In this document: piece after piece, positions 8,524 through 19,249 of the stretch
Layout of the letters: each line of letters begins with the position of its first letter
Numbering within the stretch: position 1 is the first letter of the stretch
Assembly (NCBI GenBank): GCA_015345905.1
Contig: JADDTR010000003.1
Span: 1,240,001-1,304,000 of the forward strand
Direction of reading: 5' to 3'
Length of the DNA: 64,000 nt
Source: Aotearoamyces nothofagi
Lineage: Eukaryota; Ascomycota; Leotiomycetes; Leotiales; Tympanidaceae
Notes under the pieces: generated by a model
What the model saw: the letters and a program-made list of their open reading frames with translations, nothing else
Told to the model about the DNA's origin: nothing
Databases searched by the model: none
Position numbers and translations under genes: made by a program

Positions 8524-11500
8524 ATGGCCACCAACGCTGCGTCGTACAATCCTAGTAAGTAGTCAATGGAGTTTGGCCAATTGGTAGTTAGGGAACCCAT
8601 ACTGATTGGCTTTGACAGTCGGTGAAGAGACTGGCCCTACAGGCAAACCTCCTGCGGTCTCTGACGAAATCAAATCTGCTATTACCAGCTCGACGATGGC
8701 TCCAGGAACTGGTCAACATGCTTCGGGGCAGGATGCAGGCAGCAAAGTCGGCCTAGCTGAGGCCGTTGATGGCGAGAAGAAAGTGAAGAGTGAGAAAGAA
8801 CGTATGAATACCAAATGATCGTGTTTTGTAGTACTCTCCAAGCTACATACTCTTTCACGAATATACGACGAGTACAATTATTGACATTTGCACGTAGTTG
8901 AACGAGAGCGCAAAAAGGCTGAAAAGCAAGCTAAATTCGACCAAAAAAAGGCCAAAGTTGCAAGTGCCGTCGCTGTACCCCCTTCAAGCAAAAACAAGGA
9001 GAAGAAGGCAAAGGCCGCCGAGAAGGCAGAGGAAAAAGTTTTACCACCTTATGTCGAAGATACACCAGCTGGAGAAAAGAAGATACTGAAGCCCTTTGAC
9101 GACCCTCAATACCAAGCGTACAATCCAGTAGCCGTTGAGTCTGCGTGGTATGCATGGTGGGAGAAGGAAGGCTTTTTTATACCGGAGTTCACATCTGAGG
9201 GCACCGTGAAGCCAGAGGGCTCCTTCGTTATTGTTGAACCGCCGCCGAACGTAACAGGTGTACTGCATGTTGGCCATGCCCTCGCAAATGCTTTGCAAGA
9301 TCTCATGATTCGCTGGAATCGAATGCACGGTAAGACGACGTTGTGGCTTCCTGGATGTGATCATGCTGGTATTTCGACACAGAGTGTCGTGGAGAATACA
9401 TTATGGCGGAAGGAGAGGAAAACACGTCATGATCTCGGCAGAGAGAAGTTTGTGGAGACTGTCTGGGACTGGAAAGACGAGTATCATCAAAAGATCAACA
9501 ACGTATTGCGGAAAATGGGTGGATCCTTTGACTGGACGCGAGAAGCATTTACCATGGACGAGAATCTATCTGCAGCTGTTACAGAGTGCTTCGTTCGATT
9601 GCATGAAGAGGGTATCATCTACCGAGCGAACAGGCTGGTAAATTGGTGTACACAGCTCAATACGGCACTGTCAAATCTCGAAGTACAGAATAAAGAACTC
9701 ACTGGCCGGACACTACTTACTGTACCTGGGTATGACAAAAAGGTGGAATTCGGTATCATCATCCATTTCAAGTATAACATTGAAGGTAGCAACGAGCAGA
9801 TCGAGGTCGCCACTACCCGTATCGAGACAATGCTGGGAGATACAGGAATAGCAGTTCATCCAGATGATGAGCGATATAAGCACTTGGTAGGCAAGAATGC
9901 TGTACATCCGTTTATTGAGGGTCGTCTTATGCCGATTGTAGCAGATGACTACGTTGACAGAGAATTCGGAACCGGTGCTGTCAAGATCACACCAGCACAC
10001 GATCCTAACGATTTTGCTCTCGGTCAACGCCATAATTTAGAGTTCATCAATATCCTGAATGATAATGGGACAATGAATGCGAATGCAGGTGTCTATCAAG
10101 GACAGAAGCGTTTTGATGTACGATATACCATCCAGGAAGACCTAAAGAAGGCTGGCCTGTTTGTTGAGAAGAAGGACAATCCGATGAAGGTTCCCCTATG
10201 TGAAAAGTCAAAGGATGTCATTGAACCTTTGATGAAGCCTCAATGGTGGATGAAGATGCGCGAACTGGCGGACGAAGCAATGAAGGTTGTGAAGAGCGGA
10301 GAGATCAAAATTCGACCTGAATCCGCGGAAAAGAGCTACTATAGATGGATGGAGGACATCAACGATTGGTGCTTATCGCGACAACTGTGGTGGGGACACC
10401 AAATTCCGGTGTACTTTGCCCAAATATACGGCGAAGAACATGATGAAAGTGACGATAAGCTATGGTTCGCTGGCCGCACAGAAGAGGAGGCATTAGAGAA
10501 AGCTACCAAGGCGTTACCGGGTAAGAACTTTACACTGAAGAGAGATGAGGATGTCCTGGACACGTGGTTCTCGTCAGGCCTGTGGCCATTCTCAACTCTC
10601 GGCTGGCCGCACAAAACTCATGACCTCGAAACCCTATATCCAACATCTATCTTAGAGACTGGATGGGATATTCTGTTCTTCTGGGTTGCACGTATGATCA
10701 TGCTAGGAGTTAAATTGACTGGCAAGGTTCCTTTCACTGAAGTATACTGCCATTCCTTGGTCCGAGACTCGGATGGTCGCAAGATGTCAAAGTCATTGGG
10801 CAACGTCATTGATCCTCAAGATGTCATCCAAGGTATCGCCCTAGAGGACCTGCATAAAAAACTGCTTGTAGGAAACCTTGCTCCTACTGAGGTCGAGAAG
10901 GCAACGAAATACCAAAAGACTGCCTTCCCAGACGGAATCCCACAATGTGGTACAGATGCTCTCCGCTTTTCGCTTGTATCGTACACAACTGGCGGTGGAG
11001 ATATTGCATTTGATATCAAGGTTATCTATGGATACCGAAAGTTTTGTAACAAGATCTATCAAGCAACAAAATATGTGCTTGGGAAGCTAGATGACGACTT
11101 TATCCCGCAAAAGACAGGAAAGATAACTGGCAAAGAATCGTTGGCGGAGAAGTGGATCTTACATAAATTCACCAATGCTGCAAAGGACATCAACAAGGCT
11201 TTGGAAGATCGGGAGTTCATGCGTTCTTCTACTATCGTTTATCAATATTGGTACAATGCCCTTTGCGATGTCTACATCGAGAACTCAAAAGCCATCATTC
11301 AGGAAGGTACCGAGGAGCAGAAACGTTCGGCTATTAACACGTTGTACACTGCACTTGAGGGTGCTCTGACGATGATCCATCCATTTATGCCTTTCATTAC
11401 AGAAGAGCTGTGGCAACGTTTACCTCGTCGACCTGAAGACAAGACTCCATCTATCGTCAAAGCTAGATATCCTGTTTATGACCCAGAAATGGACAACCCA

Positions 11501-12053
11501 ACAGCAGAGGCCGCCTATGAACTCGTGTTAAGTGTTTCGAAGGGCATTCGTTCATTGATGGCAGAGTACTCGCTAAAAGATGAGGCCAAAGGTCAGTTGC
11601 ATCTCTAGATGAATTCCTAATCCATAAATTTACTAACATTTATTAGTCTACGTCCAAGCATACGACGCCACTTCCCATGCCACCGTAACGTCACAAACTC
11701 AATCTATCAAATCTCTGTGCGGCAAGGGCGTCTCATCTCTCGCTGTGCTCGGCTCGGATGAAGTACGACCTGCTGGATGCGTAGTCTTCTCTGTCTCGGC
11801 ATCAGCTGTTGTCTTCCTACATGTTAAGGGTCGCGTTGATATCGATGGTGAGATCCAGAAGGCAAAGAAGAAGCTTGAAAAGACGCATAGTGGTATTGAA
11901 AAGCAAAAAAAGATTCTCACGGATCCGGGCTATAAGGAAAAGGTCAGCCCAGAGTTGCAAGAGGTGGAGAAGAGAAAGCTTGGCGATCTAGAGGCCGAGC
12001 AAAGAGGATTTGAGGAGACTATTGCACAGTTCGAGAAGTTGAAGTTGGAATGA
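8524..12053 (+). CDS. VAS1: Valyl-tRNA synthetase
   Basis: Four exons in phase, 8524-8554, 8619-8801, 8898-11591 and 11647-12053, encode 1104 residues. A lysine-rich N-terminal extension (about 60-130) precedes the class I synthetase core with HIGH as HVGH (about 195-198) and KMSKS as KMSKSLGN (about 700). The large editing insertion, the anticodon-binding helices and a C-terminal coiled coil ([18 protein letters not shown]) are all present, as in eukaryotic ValRS. The enzyme charges tRNA-Val and hydrolyses mischarged Thr-tRNA-Val. I see no second ValRS in the window; the open non-ATG leader upstream suggests this gene also supplies the mitochondrial form. The identity is certain; the intron 3 boundaries are good by phase and branch site (TACTAAC). 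Confidence 0.95.
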
Positions 12054-13117
12054 TTTGATGCCGATGCACAATCCTTTTGTAGATGTTAACTATGATAAAA
12101 AGTTGACTGACTGTCTGGAGCAATAGGCTCTATATAGAGTAGGCAGAATATAGACCTTATTGCCCATTACATGACAATTGATTTTGCTATATTTTCAATT
12201 GATATCTAAGTATAGTTGTTATTTTCTGTTGTTCGTTTATTATAAATAACAAGACTTTGCATGCTTAGCATTGGCTGCATAGCCAAGAAACAAATGGCAT
12301 GGGACTCGAGTACTTTGTCCTTCGTAAGGGAAGTCAACCACAGCCCCTACAATCTATTTTCAAGTAAGGAATGCTGGAACTCCTCTTCTTGCAGCAGTGG
12401 CTGATAGAAGCAAAGAAACGATCATGCCTCTACTCGATCAAAGGATAGACAGCAACCTCCCAGACCATTCGCAAGCCGTTCACTCTTGGTAGAAGCGACC
12501 AAAGAGATACCCTCGCCCCGAAATCCTAAAAGGCGTCAATCCTTTTCTAGAACTGGGGTCAGATGCAAATATCATTCGGATCGATCCATGGCTAGAGCTA
12601 GCACGCACTCATACATACTGCCGTTAACAGCGGCATCTGTAGTCCAGACTTGATCTGGAGACGACTCTAAAAAAAGAAAATACGTCGATCGAGACGTCGG
12701 GGTGGAAAGCTGGTCGGGAACGTACTATTCTTTAACGAGGCGCATATGTGTATCGAAAAAGCAATGATGCCTTGTAGAATACGGAGCACATCTGAATGCC
12801 AGCGGGTGCTGTTACGGAGGTGTACTGGGGAGCGGTTATAGTAAGCTACGCAATCTGAAGAGTTTATTTTCTCCACTGCGTGGAGAGGGCGCGGAGTTGC
12901 AATTTCTTGTTTTATGCTAAGAGTCTTTTACTCGTTCTCGATCATTTATTGAGAAAGGCATCTATCACAGTCTAAGTGGAATCAAATTGCTTCTCATACC
13001 AACTGATCAGCACTTTTTAAAACTTTCAGTTTTCCAAATTATAGGCATATCTTGACCCAAATACTAAAGCCATATCTGACAAAATATTTCCTTAGATAAC
13101 CAGACAGCGTAGCGACA
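12054..13117. other. Intergenic between convergent VAS1 and MFS genes
   Basis: 3' flanks of two convergent genes. Moderately AT-rich, with no long frame, RNA gene or repeat family that I recognise. Terminators cannot be placed reliably. Confidence 0.45.
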
Positions 13118-14890
13118 TCACAAAATATACCTAAAGTTTGGCCCATCATTCTCTTCTCCTATGCCTGATTCGTTCTTCAGTTCTTCTTCCGTCTTCACTC
13201 TGTATATGACGCCTTCAGTAGCCCTTCCCGTCGTGCCTTTGGGGCCGTATTTCTGATCTAGCCTCTTGTTTTCCCAGACTAGAAGTGTTCGCAAGCTGAA
13301 CGCTAGGACTCCGTTGAAGATCATGAAGCTAGCACATATCCACCTAAAACATTTTTAGTATTAAGCACGATTAAAATAGACTTTAGGTATACTCGTACAT
13401 TCCCATACGGTAATTTGGTGCCTGCGAACTTGGGTAAATGCGGGTTCCAAGTAACGGCCCACATTGCCCTACGATATTGAGGATTGCAATGCCAGTTCCG
13501 CGCTTTGTGTCACTTCCTTGATTGTTTAAGACCCAGGGTAAAATATTACCAATGCAGGGGAAAACACCGGCAGCAGCAAAAAATACACCTGCATAGCGTG
13601 GTCCGGTAGCTGATGTTGTTGCTAGCATGATATAGCCGATAGCTCCAATGAGTGACAAGAACATAATCACGAGGCTACGTTGAGTACGGTCCGCGATATA
13701 TGTGGTGCCGATGACGAGAAGGAAGGCTAGGAAGTATGGAGGTGCCGAGAGACCTTGGGCATTAATGGAAGAGAACCCCATTTCGGACAGGATGGTTGGT
13801 AGAAAGACCGGAAGGGAGGAGAAGGAGACGTTGCAGGAGAAGTACATTAGAGCTGTAAGCCAGTTCTACAAAGTGCTTAGTTAAAATCCGAGTTCAAACG
13901 GGTTGTTACGAACCTTCAGATCAAGTAACGCAGCTCCGACATGAGCCCACCGGATATGTCCTACTCGATGGGCTTCCTTTTTACCAACTTGACGGACTCC
14001 ACGAGCTTTCGCAATTAGCTTCTCTTCTTCAGTCAAAAACCAGGCTTTATCTGGAGAATCAGGCAAGAAGAACCAGACTACAGCTGCCATGACTATGCTG
14101 GGTAAGCCCTCAACCAAGAACAAGAGCCTCCAATTCTGAATTGTCGATGGGTTTCCACTTGTAATACCATATGCCAAGGCACCTGCGAAGCACGTTGCTA
14201 GTGGTGCTGCTGATAAGAATATACCGCATCGGACTCCGAGTTCATGACGGAGGTAGAAGAAGGACAGTAAGTATGGAATTCCTGGCCCATAGCCAGCTTC
14301 GAAGAGTCCAAGGAAGAATCTTGCTGCCATCATACCCGCCCAGGATGATGTGGCTGCTTGGCAGGTTGCTGTTATGCCAAATCCTGCGACGACAAAAGCT
14401 GCCCACATGTGCGGTGGTACAAGCTTCCACATGAGTGCAAACCATTCAAAAACGATATAACTAATGTAGAATATAGTGAGAAGCCAGTCATAATCATCGC
14501 TGCTAAGCTTTAGATCGTCTTCCATTCCCGCGATTTTGGCATTGCTATTATTCAATTAGATATCATCAAGAACAATAATACATGATTATGAGACTTGCCC
14601 AATATTGGAACGATCGAGGTACGCAAGTAAGTCTGTAATCATTAATATCATACCTCTCACAAAAATCCAACTAACTCACACAAGGCCATGACAAGCGGAA
14701 CAATCCTATTGTCAAACTTCTTTACAAGCCGCTTCTCAGCGGCAGCATCGACACGATGTTGGTGGTGCTGTTGCTGAAGACCAGCCTCCAGCTGCTCGAC
14801 AATTTGTTTCTCAGTCTCAGCATCCGCAGCTGGAGCAAAGGCGATATCTGTCGCCGGCTCTTCGCGCTGCAATTTCCCTAGGATTCCCAT
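13118..14890 (-). CDS. MFS permease, anion:cation symporter (Dal5-like) family
   Basis: Five exons fit in phase: 14890-14680, 14632-14599, 14544-13914, 13865-13399 and 13343-13118, giving 522 residues. After a hydrophilic N-terminus with a Gln/His run, the sequence shows the family hallmarks YLDRSNIGNA at the end of helix 1, WLLTIFYISYIVFEW, and RFFLGLFEAGYGPGIPY. About 12 membrane spans are expected and the tail (WENKRLDQKYG) is cytosolic. Relatives carry allantoate, nicotinate, vitamins and other small organic anions across the plasma membrane; the substrate here cannot be read. Exon 2 is a 34-nt microexon, and the intron after it starts GCAAGT, so it appears to be a GC-AG intron. Upstream low-complexity GC-rich DNA probably forms the promoter and leader. 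Confidence 0.87.
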
Positions 14891-16244
14891 ATTGCCTTGA
14901 ATTGAGGGCTCACGATCAGCAGTGACGTTACGGTGTCGCGTCAAGAGATACAAGTATCTACTTTGCGAGCGACAAGAGCAGCGACAGGAGGGTGTCCACA
15001 CAAATATGTTGGGAAGAAGGAATGGGGGAGGAGAAGAGATGGGAATGAGAAGATGAAATAGAAACCAAGACACACAGGTGGGTGCATACTGTATGTAGCC
15101 AATTTGGCATGTCATACCCCGTGGAGGAGATCCTCATCGGCTGCCCCGCCGCACACCCCAGTGCGGGGCCCAACGTAGCCACAAATTTCCAAGGCGACAG
15201 GGTGGGAAGGGGGAGAGACTGGATATGACGGGCAGGGTAGGCAGAGCAGGACAGGTTAGGGCAAGGTAGGGGAAACTAGGGCAAGGTAGGGCGAGGTAGA
15301 GGGCGGCATGTGTCGCACAGAATACTCCCCATGGGCAGCTTACGCCGCCCTCCATACCGACGTAAGTGCTGCACCTATCTATCTCCCACAACACACGCAT
15401 ACCCGGTCGTAGGCAAGGAGCAGGTAGTACTTGGTAGGTATCTGACATAGCATATGTTGTGTGAAGTTTGGGAGCGGGAGCATTTGCTAACTTGTTGACA
15501 GAAAGCCTGCCTTGCCTAATATCTAAAGCAACGGGGTAACGGGGTAGCGGGTAGCGGGCAACGGTACAGGCGTCGCGGGGAAAACGATCCCCCCAAAAGC
15601 TTACTTTATCACCGAGGAAATGCCTAGTCCTCAATACCGGCCGGCCGTCTCCAGCATCAAGAGGTCACAAGCAGCCATCCGGACGCGTACCCTGCTTCTA
15701 CTGCTTCTACTATAGGTAGAAAATGGCAGCCGACATGCTTTTAGAGACTGAATCCACCTTACGAGTCCATACAATCTGCGAAATACAGTAGAGTACGTAC
15801 TCATGTCCCTGTACTCTTCCCCACCGCCGTTATTCTCATAGGGTGCTAACCAGTGGATCAACAGTCAGCGAGTATAAATCGGCAGTTTGCACAGCACATA
15901 TCGGCATTGGCGAAGGCCCAAAGCTTACCTACAGTTCCCGACAATCTCCGCCACTTGCCGATTGTAAACCATATTCAAACAGAACCTGACTTTCCAAATA
16001 ACATGATTCGATCATTTGATATACTTTTGCTCCTTTGGATCAGTACTAAGAAAACAATCTACTGTTGTTTCAATTGCTTGAAGATGGATTTTTATTTAGA
16101 GTTGAAACAGTTGGATAGCTTGCTTTATATACAAAAACAGGTCACAGGCGCAAAACCGTCGTCAATCAGCATCGCGAATCTGAACAATCTCAAGATCTTT
16201 GATCTACAAAATCTATCTGCGCTGATATGATATGCATGATAAGT
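14891..16244. other. Intergenic: GC-rich promoter side of MFS gene, then AT-rich DNA
   Basis: The left part (15100-15660) is GC-rich with degenerate G-run repeats (units like GGTAGGGCAA at 15230-15305, and GGGTAGCGGG at 15530-15565). From about 15850 the base composition turns AT-rich. An open frame at 15853-16230 has no recognised domain and may be the decayed front of the NB-ARC relic that follows. Confidence 0.45.
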
Positions 16245-16917
16245 CGAGAAGCCACGCAACGCCGTGTTGCTCTTGAAGGATTAGGGGGCATCGGGTAAGC
16301 CATATTGATAGTTCCCTGAGGCCCAGATTATGAGCCATCTGACTTCCTGGAAGACGGCCAACACTGTTGTTCCTTTAAGGAAATATCAAGTTTCCATAGA
16401 AGATGCATACCGTGTTCAGGATCAGTTGAGCATCTTCTGGGTTTACACAGCAACTGCAGCTAGGTTTGATGAAAGCTGTAGAGACATTGCAGAGAAGCTG
16501 AAAATACCAGAACGGAAAGAGCCCGAGTGCAACATTCGACGACTCATATTTGATTAACTTAATAGTCCTTCTAATGGAGACTAACTTATGATCTTAGACA
16601 ATGCAGATGAACCATAGCTCTTCTTAACCCAGAATCAAAGCTGTCCTACCTCAAACAACACCCAATACGCCGAGCTGGCTAGATATCTCCCATCAAATAC
16701 CAATGCTCATGGATCAATCTTAATTACAACAAGATTCTACAAGCAATGACAGACGCTAGAGTTGAGCAAGAAGGTACTAGGCAAGGAGCATCCCAAAACA
16801 CTTATAAGTATACATAGCCTTGCCCTCTTGCTATCTGATCAAGAGCGATATCATGAGGCAGAGGTACTGTTTCGACAGACGCTAAAGCTGCGTGAGAAAG
16901 TATGGGGGGCAGCATGA
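16245..16917 (+). pseudogene. Decayed NB-ARC/TPR (fungal NLR-like) gene remnant
   Basis: Fragments in order match the fungal NB-ARC-TPR layout: a P-loop-like VALEGLGGIG near 16265, YRVQDQLSIFWVYTATAARF near 16410-16470 (the conserved segment after the P-loop), a Walker-B-like ILDNADEP near 16592, RYLPSNTNAHGSILITTR near 16680-16735, and one TPR unit (HPKTLISIHSLALLLSDQ, then ERYHEAEVLFRQTLKLREKV) near 16790-16905. The family acts as STAND signalling ATPases in heterokaryon incompatibility and recognition of non-self. The frame is broken in several places and the region between NB-ARC and TPR is strongly shortened, so no product is expected. It is host-gene debris, AT-richer than its neighbours, which would fit RIP-like decay, though I did not compute dinucleotide indices. 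Confidence 0.75.
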
Positions 16918-18592
16918 TCTAATTGAGGAAACCCGCTGGACACATGCGGTTCTTAGCAGCACTAGAACAGAAGAACCCCTTTATATCCGGCCGGGTCTAT
17001 ATTGCACGCGACGTCTCTAGCCTATACTTTCGACTGTATTCACAGGATATCATCAGAGATGATTCGAGGCATGAGCTGCACAGGATCAGCAAGAAGACAA
17101 ATAGAAAGCTTCTGCTCTTTCCAGGCCCGCCCAAGCTCCTCGCGCGCAATCTCCTGGTCGCCGGACCGTCGCCGGTACGTGACGTCCGGCGCAGGCAACA
17201 CGCCGGGCCGTGCACGAAGACACCATATAGAGAGCGAGAATAAAAGGAAATGAAGCTTCCCACGCCGTATATTGCTCTACATGTGTCCGACCCCACCGCG
17301 CCTCGGCAGACCCACCGCCCTCGGATCCGCGCGGCTGTGTTCTCGGACGAGCAGGGCGCTGGGCGGATCTCTTCCCGCGACGGGACGCATGGCAGCCAGG
17401 CGCTCTGCTGCATCGGTCCAAGCGGCGCTGGGTGTTGACGACGACGGGCCGGGGGGGTGGATGCGAAGTCGAAGTCGGGCTGCTATAAATAAAGAGGCGC
17501 TGGAGAGGAGGGATGATGGCTGAGACTGTGATCAGCTGGGCGTGTGTGCTGGCGGGTTAATTAGGTACTGTGGTGTGCGCTGTAAAAGTATACTATAGGT
17601 GCTGTGGTGTATGCTGTAAAAGTATGCCATGTTACAGAGAGGCGGAGAGCGGAGAGAGCAGGCACGCTGCGACGAGTGATAGGGAGTCTGCCGCTGGATG
17701 TACTTTGGAATATATGTATGTATGTATGTATGTATGTAGGTATTTATATATTTATATGTGTGTGTGAGTATACAGTACATATGCACTCCGTATACATGCG
17801 TCCATCTGCTGGGCCAGCTGCAGTACAGTGACTGGCGCTGGCAGGCATATGCTGCCCAGCACGCCCAGCACGCCCAACAAGTAGGCATTTGCCGCCACAG
17901 CCTGCACCGGCGATCGAGTCGCAGCTCTGCAACGGCACCGGCGCTGCATCCACTGTCCATCACTGGGGATGCGGGAGTGATGGCGGATTGTGGATTGCGG
18001 CGCAGCGCTGCGAGAGGGCGCCTCTTGTGCGCCGCAGGGTGTCTAGACGGTCTGGCATTTGCGGTATTTGCAGCAGCTACATTATTTACAGTATTTACAG
18101 CATTTGTAGTATCTACAGTATTTAAAGTATCTACATTATTTACAGTATTTGCAGCATCTCTGGCGTCTCTGCCCTCCTCTACTCTGTCCTCTGGCCTGTA
18201 AACCAGACAGAAGACAGACGAACAGGCTTGGCGGCCAAGGACTGCGGCGTCCCGACGTCGACGTCGACTTCCACTTCCACTTCCACTTCCACTTCCCCTT
18301 CCACCTCCCCTTCCACCTCCACTCACAGCACTGGATTTTGCTTAGCCGGCGGGGCTGAGACGAGACATCTGTGCTGGCCAGCAAACAGAACCGGAACAAC
18401 AACTGCATTGCGCGGTAACAGCTGCATTGCTGGAATGACAAATTCCTGCACGGTAACAATACAATTGCATTGCTGGAATGACAGATTCCTGTGCGGGACG
18501 GTACATTGCAGTGCAGTGCAGCCAGGTATTGTACTGTACTGTACTGTACTGTGCTGTACTGCACTTACTGTGCGCACCGAGACAGCCAAAGT

Positions 18593-18626
<34 letters not shown>

Positions 18627-19249
18627 ACAGCCAGACAGCCGCCCGTCGTGCTCGTGGCCTCGTGGCCTCGTGTGGCTGCGTCTCCCAGTATATCTTCCCC
18701 CCTCCCCCTCTCCCTCTGTCTCCTCCATCCGTCTCCCACAACTGCCATGCTGTATGTGCGACCCCTTCCCTTCTCCGACAGCAAACTCTCTGTTGCTCCC
18801 ACTGCCCTCCAGCCCGCGTCCAAATCCCGTGCATAGCAGAGAGCCCTGGATCCTTCTTGACTGCTGCCCTCGTCTTCGTCTTCGTCTTCGTCTTCGCCTC
18901 GTCTGGTCCTGGCCCTGGTCCTGGCCCGGATCCTGATCCTCGCGCAGATCCCCGTGCATGGGGGGGGCACGACTCATCGTCGCCGCACACCCTTCTAGCC
19001 GCGACCTACATCCCTCCGTGGTCTCGCAGCGTCTCCCCGGCAAGACGACATCTCACTTCTGCTGCCGCGCGACTTCTGAGTTTGAATATCTTCCCCCTCC
19101 CTGCAGGTACCCATCTTTCTTTCTTCATCTTGTGTATGCTCACGTCAACCACTCCATGTACACCTTGTCGGAAAGCTACAGAAGCATCCATCCTTGTAGT
19201 ACAGAGACAGCACAACTGCTTATGAACCTGGCGGAGCACTGTCGTCCTA
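16918..19249. other. Long microsatellite-rich region upstream of the 1035-aa conserved gene
   Basis: No gene is supported. The many overlapping frames on both strands are products of biased composition and simple repeats. Tracts seen: (ATGT)n at 17713-17739, degenerate TATTTACAG units at 18061-18150, (ACTTCC)n at 18266-18320, (GTACT)n near 18532-18560, (AGCC)n at 18593-18626 and (GTCTTC)n at 18871-18896, followed by C/T-rich DNA to the start codon at 19250. It probably includes a long promoter and leader. Confidence 0.6.
18593..18626. repeat. (AGCC)n microsatellite
   Basis: About eight uninterrupted AGCC units, followed by diverged AGAC-containing copies to about 18640. Part of the simple-repeat cluster upstream of 19250. 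Confidence 0.9.

Noticed and set aside
15230-15310. Telomere-like TTAGGG repeats
   Set aside because: Only isolated GTTAGGG or GGTAGGG words; no true TTAGGG array.
17532-18990. Several overlapping ORFs above 140 codons
   Set aside because: Their proteins are translations of microsatellites (Gln/Pro/Ser or Thr runs) with no domain.
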